Assembly: GCA_900318955.1 (NCBI GenBank)
Contig: ONMJ01000004.1
Location: 32,175-96,174 of the forward strand
Reading direction: 5' to 3'
From: an uncultured Bacteroidales bacterium
GTDB taxonomy: Bacteria > Bacteroidota > Bacteroidia > Bacteroidales > UBA932
DNA length: 64,000 nucleotides
In this document: piece by piece, positions 17,776 to 26,546 of the stretch
Layout of the letters: every line of letters begins with the position of its first letter
Position numbering within the stretch: position 1 is the first letter of the stretch
The notes under the pieces: model-generated
The model's input: the letters and a program-made list of their open reading frames with translations, nothing else
The model's database searches: none
Told to the model about the DNA's origin: nothing
Translations under genes and position numbers: made by a program

Positions 17776-18945
17776 ATGGAAGGTTTGTTTTACGAAAGGG
17801 CCGCATTGGCGGCGCTGGGAAGAATTTTCGGATATGTTCCTACTGTCGGTCTTTCTCTTTATGAGCACGTTGGATCCGCAAGGGACATTTTTTCTTTAGG
17901 CCCCAAAGAATTATCTTCTCTTCTTGGGCATTACTCGCCCTACTCGGCATCTATAAACATGGAGACCCTTGAGAAAGAAATCGAAGAGCTGGAATGGCTC
18001 TCGGACAACGGGGGCCGGTTTGTTTCTCTTGCAGACAAAGATTATCCCGATCTGCTCCGGGAGTGCCCCGACAGGCCCCTCGGAATCTATTTCAGAAGCG
18101 CCTCATCCCCGACAGAGGTGTTTGGACTAAGGTCCTCGATAGCCATTGTAGGGACCAGAAATCTTACTCCCTGCGGTAAGCTTTGGTGCGAAAGGATAGT
18201 GCGTTCTCTTTCGGAAAGCGAATCTTCCCCTGTGATTGTCAGCGGGCTTGCGTTCGGAGCAGATTCTGTCGCCCACCGTACAGCTCTGGAATGCGGTCTC
18301 CCGACAGTCGGGGTAATGGCAACAGGTATCGACAATGTCTATCCGTGGCAGCATAGGGAGCTTGCAGAGAGGATGGTCGAAACCCCGGGATGCGCCCTCG
18401 TTACAGACTATCCCCCGAAGACTTCCCCTGTAGCGCTGAATTTCATAAGAAGAAACAGAATCATCGCCGGTCTTTCATCTTCGACTATTGTCATTGAATC
18501 TGCCGAAAAAGGCGGCAGCCTTATTACAGCAAGGTACGCAAATGACTATTCAAGAGATGTTTACGCCTTGCCAGGAAGGGTTGACGACAGAAAATCAGCC
18601 GGATGCAACTCCCTTATCCGAAAACAGATGGCCGAGATTATCGACAGCCTTGAAGATTTCCCTGAAAGGCTGGGGCTTTCAAAGACGTCCAAGAAAGCAC
18701 GGGAGGATGTTCTTCAAAACGCAGAGAAGTTTTACCGCGGAAGCCTACCTTCAGATAAAGTAGGGGCAATTCTCGAAATTCTGGAAGAGGTGAAAAGATC
18801 ACCCGGTATCGACTATGACGGACTTTCATCTGCTCTGAGCCTGCCTTTCGGTGTTGTCGCCGAATGTGCCGGACTTTTAGAAAATGACGGATTCATTTCG
18901 ACCGATCTTATTAAAAGATGCACCATTAACGGCAAAATTGTGTAA
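17776..18945 (+). CDS. dprA: DNA-processing protein DprA/Smf
   Basis: DprA loads RecA onto incoming single-stranded DNA during natural transformation. The 389-residue protein has an N-terminal helix-hairpin-helix/SAM-like part, the Rossmann-like core (SIAIVGTRNLTPCG, VIVSGLAFGADSVAHRTAL, NFIRRNRIIAGLSSSTIVIE, KGGSLITARYANDYSRDVYA) and a C-terminal winged-helix domain (from about residue 325). All expected core blocks are present. The tatD gene begins 10 bases after the stop. Confidence 0.95.
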   Translation: MEGLFYERAALAALGRIFGYVPTVGLSLYEHVGSARDIFSLGPKELSSLLGHYSPYSASINMETLEKEIEELEWLSDNGGRFVSLADKDYPDLLRECPDRPLGIYFRSASSPTEVFGLRSSIAIVGTRNLTPCGKLWCERIVRSLSESESSPVIVSGLAFGADSVAHRTALECGLPTVGVMATGIDNVYPWQHRELAERMVETPGCALVTDYPPKTSPVALNFIRRNRIIAGLSSSTIVIESAEKGGSLITARYANDYSRDVYALPGRVDDRKSAGCNSLIRKQMAEIIDSLEDFPERLGLSKTSKKAREDVLQNAEKFYRGSLPSDKVGAILEILEEVKRSPGIDYDGLSSALSLPFGVVAECAGLLENDGFISTDLIKRCTINGKIV

Positions 18946-18955
18946 TTTTGCATCG

Positions 18956-19720
18956 ATGTTCATCGATACGCACACGCATTTTTACGACAGCTGGCTTCTT
19001 CCGGATGCGGAAGAGGCTATCGCAAGGGCTTTGGAGGCCGGAGTCGGCAAGATGATCCAGGCCGATGTTGATACTTCCGAGAGGGATGAGATGTGGAAAA
19101 TTGGAGATGCTCACCCAGGAGTTATTTTCCAAATGCTCGGGCTCTATCCCTGCTCTGTCAATGAACGCTGGCAAGATGAAATCGATGCCCTCATGCCTTA
19201 CAAAGGCAGAGGGATTGTCGCCATAGGCGAAATCGGTCTTGACTACCATGAAGGAAAGGAATGGGAGAAGGAGCAAAAAGAAGCTCTAAGGGTCCAGCTG
19301 GAACTTGCCTCAGAGTGGGATCTTCCGGTAAATATCCACCTAAGAGATGCCTGGGAGGACTTTTTCGAGGTTCTTTCCGACTGTCGGCATCTGGGTCTTC
19401 GCGGTAATCTCCACTGCTTCACAACGAGCTACGAAATCTTCGAAAGAGCGCAAAAATACGGAGATTTCTCTGTCGGTATCGGAGGGGTTGTCACCTTTAA
19501 GAACTCCTCGGTTCAGGAGTCAGTGAAGAGAATTCCTCTCGAGAAGATTCTCCTCGAGACCGATGCCCCGTATATGGCGCCGGTCCCCTATCGGGGGCGC
19601 CGCAACGAGAGCATGTACATCCCCGTTATCGCAGCAAAAATAGCTGAGCTCAAGGGACTTACCCTCAAAGAAGTCGAGACGGCAACTACTCGCAACGCAG
19701 AAAAACTGTTCGGAATATGA
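18956..19720 (+). CDS. tatD: TatD family metal-dependent hydrolase
   Basis: A TIM-barrel deoxyribonuclease of about 254 residues from ATG 18956 (MFIDTHTHFYDS); the longer frame overlaps dprA. Metal ligands are seen in the N-terminal HTH motif, in AIGEIGLDYH, in PVNIHLRDA (the later His) and in LLETDAPYMAP. Members act on DNA 3' ends or in quality control. The stop overlaps the ansA start (ATGA). Confidence 0.92.
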   Translation: MFIDTHTHFYDSWLLPDAEEAIARALEAGVGKMIQADVDTSERDEMWKIGDAHPGVIFQMLGLYPCSVNERWQDEIDALMPYKGRGIVAIGEIGLDYHEGKEWEKEQKEALRVQLELASEWDLPVNIHLRDAWEDFFEVLSDCRHLGLRGNLHCFTTSYEIFERAQKYGDFSVGIGGVVTFKNSSVQESVKRIPLEKILLETDAPYMAPVPYRGRRNESMYIPVIAAKIAELKGLTLKEVETATTRNAEKLFGI

Positions 19721-20751
19721 AAAAAGCGTCAATTCTCCTGATCTACACTGGAGGCACAATTGGAATGATGAAGGATCCCGTCGACGGAACGCTGAAGCCT
19801 TATGATTTCAGTGTTTTCATGGAAGAGGTCCCTGAACTGAGGAAATTCGCCCTTAAGATCGACTCCTACACCTTTGATCCCCTGATAGACTCATCAGATG
19901 TGGAACCATCTATGTGGCAAGCACTTGCAGAATTGATAAGGGACCGGTACGACGACTACGACGGCTTTGTCGTATTGCATGGAACCGATACTATGGCCTA
20001 CTCCGCCTCCGCCCTCAGCTTCATGCTCGACGACCTGGCGAAGCCAGTGGTTTTCACAGGCAGCCAACTCCCGATCGGCGTTCCCAGAACCGACGGAAAG
20101 GAGAATCTCATCTCATCCATTGAGATAGCTTCATCCATGGATGCCGAAGGGCACGCCATCGTCCCGGAGGTAGTCATTTATTTCAATTCAAAGCTGATGA
20201 GGGGGAACCGCACAACGAAGACCAGCTCCGAAAATTTCGACGCCTTTTCTTCCCCGAATTATCCTCTCCTTGGAGAGGCCGGGATCAATATCCGATTCTT
20301 CCCGGAGTATATCAGAAAACCCCTTTCATGGGTCGCTCCTCTCAGGATCAATACTACTCTAGACACCCGGGTCTCTATCTTGAAACTTCATCCGGGCATG
20401 ACCCCCGATGTCCTCAAGCACCTCCTCTGCGGTAAAGAGACAAGGGCTGTAATAATTGAGACCTATGGCTCTGGAAACGCCCCCACAAAGCCCTGGTTCC
20501 TCGATATTATCCGCGAGGCCGTGGCGATGGGTAAAATCATTGTCAATGTCACCCAGTGTCTGGAAGGAGCTGTAAACATGTCTCTATATGAGGGAGGAAA
20601 GGCCATGCATGACGCCGGAGTGACGAGCGGATACGACGGTACGACCGAGAGTACACTTGCCAAACTCTTCTTCCTTCTTGGCCTGAGCAAGGACAACGAG
20701 GCCGTCAGAACGAGGATGGAAGCCAGTCTGAAAGGAGAAATATCGAAGTAA
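19717..20751 (+). CDS. ansA: Type I L-asparaginase
   Basis: Hydrolyses asparagine to aspartate and ammonia. The 344-residue protein lacks a signal peptide, so it is the cytoplasmic type I form. The first catalytic threonine lies in LIYTGGTIGMM (residues 8-18), and the second block is VVLHGTDTMAYSASAL. PVVFTGSQLPIG is also conserved. It is translationally coupled to tatD by an ATGA overlap. Confidence 0.94.
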   Translation: MKKASILLIYTGGTIGMMKDPVDGTLKPYDFSVFMEEVPELRKFALKIDSYTFDPLIDSSDVEPSMWQALAELIRDRYDDYDGFVVLHGTDTMAYSASALSFMLDDLAKPVVFTGSQLPIGVPRTDGKENLISSIEIASSMDAEGHAIVPEVVIYFNSKLMRGNRTTKTSSENFDAFSSPNYPLLGEAGINIRFFPEYIRKPLSWVAPLRINTTLDTRVSILKLHPGMTPDVLKHLLCGKETRAVIIETYGSGNAPTKPWFLDIIREAVAMGKIIVNVTQCLEGAVNMSLYEGGKAMHDAGVTSGYDGTTESTLAKLFFLLGLSKDNEAVRTRMEASLKGEISK

Positions 20752-20755
20752 AATC

Positions 20756-20785
20756 TTTGTCTTTTAATTTTTATTTACTATCTTG
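20756..20785 (+). promoter_or_regulatory. Candidate promoter of the exbB-exbD operon
   Basis: TTTG at 20756-20759 and TATCTTG starting at 20779 are 19 bases apart. The -7 box lacks one T of TAnnTTTG. A leader of about 85 bases would precede exbB. Confidence 0.45.
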
Positions 20786-20875
20786 CACAAGATTTTGTGT
20801 AAGGTAACATTGATCCTTCCCCGAAAGATATTATTAATTAACTAATACATTTATAATTAAACACTCAAAAACGTT

Positions 20876-21679
20876 ATGAAAAAAGTTTTCATGTTTTTGG
20901 CAGTAGCGGGCATTATGACCTTCTCTGCAAACATCGCTTCCGCACAGGACGAGCAGAACGCCGAGCCTGCAGCACAGGAACAGGCAGTAGCTGCTCCCGC
21001 TGAGGAGGAAGTAGTAGACCTCTTTGCCGGTTCCGGTGAGGAAGTTCCCCTCCATCAGGCTCTTAAGACCAAGTTCATCGAAGGTGGCGCTGGCTTCATG
21101 TCACTCATCCTCATCTGCCTTATCCTTGGTCTCGCCCTTGCTATCGAGAGGATACTTTATCTTTCCTTCTCCAAGACCAACACCACCAAGCTCCTCAATG
21201 ATGTTGAGGCTGCTCTCAAGAATGGTGGAGTAGAGAAAGCAAAAGAGGTTTGCCGCAATACCCGCGGACCTGTCGCTTCTATCTTCTATCAGGGACTTCT
21301 CCGCATGGACGAGGGTGTCGATGTTGTTGAGAAGACAATTGTTTCCTACGGAAGCGTTCAGATGAGCCTCCTGGAGAATGGCCTGAGCTGGATTTCCCTC
21401 TTCATCGCAATTGCTCCTTCACTCGGATTCCTCGGTACCGTTATCGGTATGATCCAGGCCTTCGATGCTATCCAGGCTGCCGGTGACATTTCCCCGAACG
21501 TTGTTGCAGGAGGTATGAAGGTCGCCCTTATCACTACCGTCGGCGGTCTTATCGTTGCTATGATTCTTCAGGTCTTCTACAACTACATCCTTGCCAAGAT
21601 CGACTCTCTTACCATCGATATGGAAGATTCTTCGATCCGCTTTGTAGATATGCTCACCAAATACAACAAGAACAAATAA
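20876..21679 (+). CDS. exbB: MotA/TolQ/ExbB proton channel family protein
   Basis: ExbB forms the proton-driven stator core that energises TonB at the inner membrane. The 267-residue protein has an N-terminal hydrophobic segment followed by an Ala/Glu-rich linker (residues 24-50), a membrane helix near 70-90, a cytoplasmic loop with TRGPVASIFYQGL, and two more membrane helices. APSLGFLGTVIGMIQAF and ALITTVGGLIVAMI are the family signatures. It is followed by a small membrane protein and two exbD genes in one operon. Confidence 0.93.
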   Translation: MKKVFMFLAVAGIMTFSANIASAQDEQNAEPAAQEQAVAAPAEEEVVDLFAGSGEEVPLHQALKTKFIEGGAGFMSLILICLILGLALAIERILYLSFSKTNTTKLLNDVEAALKNGGVEKAKEVCRNTRGPVASIFYQGLLRMDEGVDVVEKTIVSYGSVQMSLLENGLSWISLFIAIAPSLGFLGTVIGMIQAFDAIQAAGDISPNVVAGGMKVALITTVGGLIVAMILQVFYNYILAKIDSLTIDMEDSSIRFVDMLTKYNKNK

Positions 21680-21691
21680 TTCCAGATTACA

Positions 21692-22150
21692 ATGGATAAA
21701 CAGAAATATACATTAATCTTCAAGATAATCTCATGGGTACTGATGCTCGTCAGTGTCGCGGTTGTCGTATGGGGATTTATCAAGGGCTACCCTGACAAAG
21801 TCGCCAATGACAACGGTACTGTTGATCCTCTGCTCTACTGGGCTTATATCATGTTGGGCCTCGCAATTGCAGCAGTCATCATCGTCGGTCTCATTATATC
21901 TCTGAAGAACAATCCAAAGAGCCTTCTCAAAATGGCCCTTCTGCTGGTAGGAGCGGTAGTCCTGATCGGGATTGCCTATCTTACAGCTTCCGGAGCGCCC
22001 GCAGTAGGTTTCACAGGAGCTACTCCGCCTACTGATGGAGAACTTAAACTTACGGATACAGTCCTCAACCTTACCTACATTCTCGGAGTTGTTGCAATCC
22101 TCTCCATTATCGTTGGTGAGATAGTAATGTCTGTCCGCAATAAAAAATAA
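21692..22150 (+). CDS. Small integral membrane protein within the exb operon
   Basis: A 152-residue protein with four predicted membrane segments (about residues 8-30, 45-67, 77-97 and 122-145). It is placed 12 bases after exbB and 8 bases before exbD. No motif was recognised. Its fixed position between ExbB and ExbD suggests an accessory part of the energy-transducing complex, which is inference from context only. Confidence 0.8.
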   Translation: MDKQKYTLIFKIISWVLMLVSVAVVVWGFIKGYPDKVANDNGTVDPLLYWAYIMLGLAIAAVIIVGLIISLKNNPKSLLKMALLLVGAVVLIGIAYLTASGAPAVGFTGATPPTDGELKLTDTVLNLTYILGVVAILSIIVGEIVMSVRNKK

Positions 22151-22158
22151 GACTAGTC

Positions 22159-22734
22159 ATGGGCAAGAAAAAAACACCTGCAATCAACTCTAGCTCAACG
22201 GCGGACATCGCGTTCCTCCTGCTTTGCTACTTCCTGATGACCACCACCATGGGAGAGCCTGCAGGTCTGCAGCGCCGTCTTCCCCCTATTCCTGACAAGA
22301 ATCAGAAACAGGAGGATGTTAAGGTTAATCGTCGAAACATCATCATCGTTAAGATTAACTCAGCCGATAGACTTTTTGCCGGTAACGAAGCCATTGACGT
22401 ACTCTATCTGAAAGACAAGGTAAAAGAATTCCTTTCCAATCCCGCCGACGATCCTACCATGCCTGAAAAGGAAATGCAGGAAATCGAAGGCAAGAGATAT
22501 CCTGTTTCAAAGGGAGTCATCTCGCTCCAGAATGACCGTGGTACCAGCTACCAGGCCTACATTGCAGTCCAGAACGAGCTCGTAAAAGCCGTCAACGAAC
22601 TGCGAGATGAATTCTCAATGAAAGAGTATGGAAAGAAATACGCCAAGCTTTCAGAGGATCAGCAGAAGATTGTCAGAAAAGTCATACCTCAGAACATCTC
22701 CGAGGCTGAGCCTAAGGATGTTACTAAAAAGTAG
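22159..22734 (+). CDS. exbD: ExbD/TolR family biopolymer transport protein (first copy)
   Basis: ExbD couples proton flow through ExbB to TonB. The 191-residue protein has the N-terminal membrane helix with its proton-carrying Asp in SSSTADIAFLLLCYFLMTT, then a periplasmic domain. It is longer than the second ExbD, with insertions around residues 90-115. The terminal KDVTKK tail is basic. Paired ExbD genes behind one ExbB are common in Bacteroidota. Confidence 0.9.
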   Translation: MGKKKTPAINSSSTADIAFLLLCYFLMTTTMGEPAGLQRRLPPIPDKNQKQEDVKVNRRNIIIVKINSADRLFAGNEAIDVLYLKDKVKEFLSNPADDPTMPEKEMQEIEGKRYPVSKGVISLQNDRGTSYQAYIAVQNELVKAVNELRDEFSMKEYGKKYAKLSEDQQKIVRKVIPQNISEAEPKDVTKK

Positions 22735-22753
22735 ATTATAGGAGAATAGAATT

Positions 22754-23230
22754 ATGTCAAAATTCGGAGGTTCAAATAGCAAAAAGGACGTTCCCGGCAT
22801 TTCCTCGGGTTCCCTTTCCGATATCGTGTTCATGCTTCTGTTCTTCTTCATGGTGACCACTCAGCTCCGTGAGACGGAGAACAAAGTTATCGTGAAGCTC
22901 CCTGAAGCTACTGAGGTTGCCAAGCTTGAAAGAAAAGACCTGACTTCTTACATCAACATCGGAACTCCTGTCAAGCACCTTCAGGGCATGTATGGTACCG
23001 ATGCTCGTATCCAGCTCAACGACTCTTTCAAGACTGTCGACGACATCCGCGACTTCGTTGCTGCAGAGCGTGACGCCCTCAGCGAAGTCGACCGTTCGTT
23101 CATGACTATCGGCATCCGTGCTGACGAAGACGTCAGAATGGGTATCGTGACTGATGTCAAGCAGGAGCTGCGTCGCTGCTCCGCGCTGAAAATCATGTAC
23201 GCGGCAAGAAAACCGGGAGGAGACAACTAG
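22754..23230 (+). CDS. exbD: ExbD/TolR family biopolymer transport protein (second copy)
   Basis: A 158-residue paralogue of the preceding gene, 19 bases downstream. The membrane helix GSLSDIVFMLLFFFMVTT holds the expected Asp, and the periplasmic part ends in a TolR-like fold (DVKQELRRCSALKIMYAARK). It is the last gene of the operon, and a strong terminator follows. Confidence 0.9.
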   Translation: MSKFGGSNSKKDVPGISSGSLSDIVFMLLFFFMVTTQLRETENKVIVKLPEATEVAKLERKDLTSYINIGTPVKHLQGMYGTDARIQLNDSFKTVDDIRDFVAAERDALSEVDRSFMTIGIRADEDVRMGIVTDVKQELRRCSALKIMYAARKPGGDN

Positions 23231-23249
23231 TCCCTCGCCTAATATTTTG

Positions 23250-23283
23250 AAAAAGCTGGCCCCGTTTGAGGCCAGCTTTTTTT
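23250..23283 (+). terminator. Strong intrinsic terminator of the exb operon
   Basis: AAAAAGCTGGCC and GGCCAGCTTTTT form a perfect 12-bp stem with an 8-nt loop and a T tail. Because the stem is A/T-flanked on both sides it may also serve the convergent SusC-like gene. Confidence 0.92.
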
Positions 23284-23301
23284 GGGGTATTACTATGTGT
23301 A

Positions 23302-25923
23302 TTAGAAGGTGACGTCCACACCGAGAGAAATGGAGCGCATTATCGGCGTCCCCAGTGCGTCAGAGACCATCTCAGGGTCGATTAGAGGAGCATGCTTCGA
23401 TAGCGGCGAGAATGTAATAAGATTCTCCCCGCTCATGTAAAAGCGAAGACTCTCAATTCGAATGTTCTGCGTCATCTCTTTGGGGAAAGTATACGAAACC
23501 GACAGGTTCTTAAGACGCAGGTATGCTGCATTCTGGAGATAGTAGTCGTTTGGAACCCTCAAACCTCCTCCTTTATCAACGGTGGATCCTACTGGTCGTG
23601 TCCAATACCCGTCCTTCGTAACCTTCCAATTATCTGATGAATAATCAACCCCAACAACATCAGTTGCCTGGTCTCGGGTCAGGAATGAAGCAGAGGAGTT
23701 GTAATACATGCCCCAGAACATCTGGTCTGAATCATTCTTTGGCCATGCATATAGAGAGCCGAAATACCAGTCACGATGACATACGCCATTGAACAAGGCG
23801 GAGATCCCTATTCCAGACCATGAAAGGTCTAATCCGATGCCAAAGATATATCTTGGGGTAGAGTTTCCGATTATTGTCAAATCACCATGACTATTAATCT
23901 TATATTGTCCTGGACTTATCTCGTCATCGCCATTGAGATTCAGGAACTTAAGATTACCGGCATAAGGTCTGAAATTGACGCCGTTAGAATGGAATTGATC
24001 TTTCAGCGAGGCCTTTGCCTCTTCATTGGAACGGAAATAGCCATCTGTCCTGAAGCCCCAAATTTCCCCCACTGTTGAGCCGGAATAGCTGAGCCCCACA
24101 GAATTTTCATTATAGGGAGGAATAACGACATCGACATAGGAGAGAGCGTCATACACATTACTGCTCAGACACCATGATAATTGCTTTCCAGCAAGATTGA
24201 ATGAGTCTCTCAGGCGAAGGGAGAACTCCAATCCGTCAATATGTGTGGTATTTAACTTCTTTCGAAAGACATTGCCCGTGAAGGCAACTCTCCCTTCGAG
24301 AGCAGAAAGGTCAAGACCTGCTTCTATAGTAGGGATTTTCTCAACGGCAGCATGGTCTACGCAAGGACAGGAAAGACTTAAATAATCACTATGAATAGTG
24401 AGCCATTTTGTAATATTCAACTGCCCTGAGACCCCATAAGATATTCCCAGAGCATTGTCTTCAGGGTACAGGCTGCCAGTTTCGCCCCTTATTGAAGAAG
24501 AAATTGATAATCGCTTATAGTTGTATGTCCCTGAAAGGAAAACACCACTAAGGCTTTGATTCAATGGTTTGTTGGCAGCATAGTCTCCGCCAAGAGTAGC
24601 TTCGACCCTATGTCCATCCCCGAAAATGGTCGAATAATCCAATCTTGCAGTAGCCCTGTGAGAAGATTCATATAACGTATTTGACAAAGGCTCAGCATTC
24701 TCATTAAGAGTCCAACTGGAATTGGGGTTGAAATGATATGTCACCGGAATTAAACGTCTCTCCAACTTGGATGAGGTATTTGCGTATGCGTAATCTGCAT
24801 GAAGAGAAAGGCCCTCTAAAAGCTTCCAATCAAGCCCTGTAATAGTCATAAGGTTCTTCACGGCCTCCGACTCCCCCTGCCCATTCATTATTGGCTGCCA
24901 GTTACTTGCAGCAGCGCTCAATGTCACCGTACCATCTTCATTGGAAGGAACAAATATCGGTTGGGAATAAGAGTTCATCTTAGAAAGGATAGATGAACCA
25001 CCTGCGTATGGATGTTTGTTCCCTGTCGAAAAGAACTTTGTGTCATTGTATATGCAAAGCCCATCCAATACGCGATAAATTATCTTCTGGTGGAAGTCTT
25101 TTGAGCCATAACCGAAATCACGATTCTCATAGATACTACCCAGATTATAAAGCCTCCCGGAGACAGAATACGACAACTTGCCATACTCTGTATTGATTTT
25201 CAAGGAATGTGACATTCCCCCGCTGATATCCCGATAGAGGAGATCCGGCCACGCAGTAGAGCCAAAATAAAGATACTGCCCATGCGAACCGATTCCATAT
25301 AAATCATTCGTTCCTGATTCCCTCATCTTCTTGAACATATCAAGATATGTAGATCCCGCTACGCTTATTTCACTTGTCGCGACAACCCCGGGGACAGAGA
25401 CAGCCGCTCCTGGCACCCTAGATCTACCGGCATAGAAATCATAATAATTCCGAGTCCATTCGTACCCGTCGGTAACAATCTTATCTTCCAGTTCAATAAC
25501 CCGCCGTCTGAATGAATAATAGCCATTATACGCAACTGAAACACCTTTTTTCGATGGATTCTTAGTTTTTATAAACAATACGCTTCCTTCTCCCTGTGAT
25601 CCGTAAATCACCGAAGCAGAGGCTTTTCGAAGAATCTTGACCTCATCCACATCAGCGGGATTGACCTTGTCCAGGGAAGAGATGACTCCGTCTATGATAA
25701 CAAGAGGTGTTTTCCCCCTGTATTCAACAGAGACTCCATCCAGCTCATCTCCGCTTGTCTGAGTGACAATGAGACCTGGGAGCAACCCCTGAAGAGACCT
25801 CGCAAGATTCCCATTAGAATGCATTGAAACATCCTCTCCCTTCACTACATCTGAAGGAAGCTCTTGTGCCTGCACTGTTAATGCTGAAAAAAGGATTAGT
25901 AGAATAATGAAACAGTTTCTCAT
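23302..25923 (-). CDS. SusC/RagA-type TonB-dependent outer-membrane receptor, no SusD partner
   Basis: About 873 residues from ATG 25923 (MRNCFIILLILFSALTVQAQ, a signal peptide). The plug domain follows (NLARSLQGLLPGLIVTQTSG, PLVIIDGVISSLDKVNP, DEVKILRKASASVIYGSQG) and a large beta-barrel ends in a terminal Phe, as expected for outer-membrane insertion. The N-terminal carboxypeptidase-D-like regulatory domain usual in SusC proteins is missing. No SusD gene, sigma/anti-sigma pair or glycosidase is adjacent. It is separated by about 12 bases from an RHS core fragment upstream. The transported substrate is unknown; TonB/ExbBD in this window could power it. Confidence 0.88.
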   Translation of the reverse strand: MRNCFIILLILFSALTVQAQELPSDVVKGEDVSMHSNGNLARSLQGLLPGLIVTQTSGDELDGVSVEYRGKTPLVIIDGVISSLDKVNPADVDEVKILRKASASVIYGSQGEGSVLFIKTKNPSKKGVSVAYNGYYSFRRRVIELEDKIVTDGYEWTRNYYDFYAGRSRVPGAAVSVPGVVATSEISVAGSTYLDMFKKMRESGTNDLYGIGSHGQYLYFGSTAWPDLLYRDISGGMSHSLKINTEYGKLSYSVSGRLYNLGSIYENRDFGYGSKDFHQKIIYRVLDGLCIYNDTKFFSTGNKHPYAGGSSILSKMNSYSQPIFVPSNEDGTVTLSAAASNWQPIMNGQGESEAVKNLMTITGLDWKLLEGLSLHADYAYANTSSKLERRLIPVTYHFNPNSSWTLNENAEPLSNTLYESSHRATARLDYSTIFGDGHRVEATLGGDYAANKPLNQSLSGVFLSGTYNYKRLSISSSIRGETGSLYPEDNALGISYGVSGQLNITKWLTIHSDYLSLSCPCVDHAAVEKIPTIEAGLDLSALEGRVAFTGNVFRKKLNTTHIDGLEFSLRLRDSFNLAGKQLSWCLSSNVYDALSYVDVVIPPYNENSVGLSYSGSTVGEIWGFRTDGYFRSNEEAKASLKDQFHSNGVNFRPYAGNLKFLNLNGDDEISPGQYKINSHGDLTIIGNSTPRYIFGIGLDLSWSGIGISALFNGVCHRDWYFGSLYAWPKNDSDQMFWGMYYNSSASFLTRDQATDVVGVDYSSDNWKVTKDGYWTRPVGSTVDKGGGLRVPNDYYLQNAAYLRLKNLSVSYTFPKEMTQNIRIESLRFYMSGENLITFSPLSKHAPLIDPEMVSDALGTPIMRSISLGVDVTF

Positions 25924-25935
25924 AATATAAAACCT

Positions 25936-26032
25936 TACCGACATAAAGATAGTCATTATTTGTCAATGAAGGAGTCCAGGAGGCCATCCTTTCTCCGTAT
26001 GGATAGTAGCAATTCCGCTGGAGAACCTTCTC
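25936..26032 (-). pseudogene. RHS/YD-repeat core fragment A
   Basis: In one minus-strand frame this stretch reads VLQRNCYYPYGERM, then ASWTPSLTNNDYLYVGK, which is the beginning of the RHS-repeat-associated core of Bacteroidota YD-repeat proteins. It starts just after the stop of the 164-residue gene and runs out of frame into the SusC-like gene. It has no start codon of its own and is a remnant. It shares 61 identical bases with fragment B. Confidence 0.8.
25942..26002. repeat. 61-bp perfect direct repeat, copy 1 (RHS core DNA)
   Basis: Identical to 29009-29069, with 3067 bp between the copy starts. Homology continues with a few mismatches for about 15 bases on one side and 12 on the other. 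This DNA encodes the YPYGERM to DYLY part of the RHS core on the minus strand. Confidence 0.95.
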
Positions 26033-26039
26033 TATTGAA

Positions 26040-26534
26040 TTATAAATGCTTGACCCACTCGCGAATAGTATCCGGTGGAGCTGTTATCTCAAAGAGAAGT
26101 TCATCCCCCCACATAAAAGATTCAATGTAGGTTTTTTTCTTCTTATTTATCAATCTCAGGCTTTCAGCCTCATTATAGCGCTTTTGAAACCTAGGCTTCG
26201 GAGAATAGCCAGATTGAGTTAATTTTGCCTTTACAACATCAAATGACACAGAATCTTTATCTGGAACATAAAGGTAATATATAACGACCGTATCGCTATG
26301 CAGGCTAACTCTTGAAGTGACGAAAAAGTGCCCCGCCACAGTAACCGTATCGGGGGGAATATTGTCAAGCCGGAACAATTCTGCAGCTTTTCGCATATCC
26401 TTTTGTGATTTTTCCCAACGGATATCTTCATACAAAGCCTTGAAAGCAGACCTGTTTAAAAAGACCAAGACCGCAAAAGCGATGCAAAGAATTCCCAAGA
26501 TAGAAAAGAAAAAAAACTTGATTTTGTGTTTCAT
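26040..26534 (-). CDS. Unknown membrane-anchored protein, candidate immunity protein
   Basis: A 164-residue protein with one N-terminal membrane segment (residues 7-27, FFFFSILGILCIAFAVLVFL) and the rest on the outer face of the membrane. No domain was recognised. It lies 12 bases downstream of the 232-residue lipoprotein gene in an AT-rich run, and its stop is followed at once by RHS core fragment A. That arrangement is what an immunity gene of an RHS toxin cassette would show, but the role is inferred from position only. Confidence 0.7.
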   Translation of the reverse strand: MKHKIKFFFFSILGILCIAFAVLVFLNRSAFKALYEDIRWEKSQKDMRKAAELFRLDNIPPDTVTVAGHFFVTSRVSLHSDTVVIYYLYVPDKDSVSFDVVKAKLTQSGYSPKPRFQKRYNEAESLRLINKKKKTYIESFMWGDELLFEITAPPDTIREWVKHL

Positions 26535-26546
26535 AATAACAACTAA

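Noticed and set aside
23302-25923. Polysaccharide utilisation locus
   Set aside because: No SusD, glycosidase or regulator adjacent; the GH2 gene is 11 kb away in another unit.
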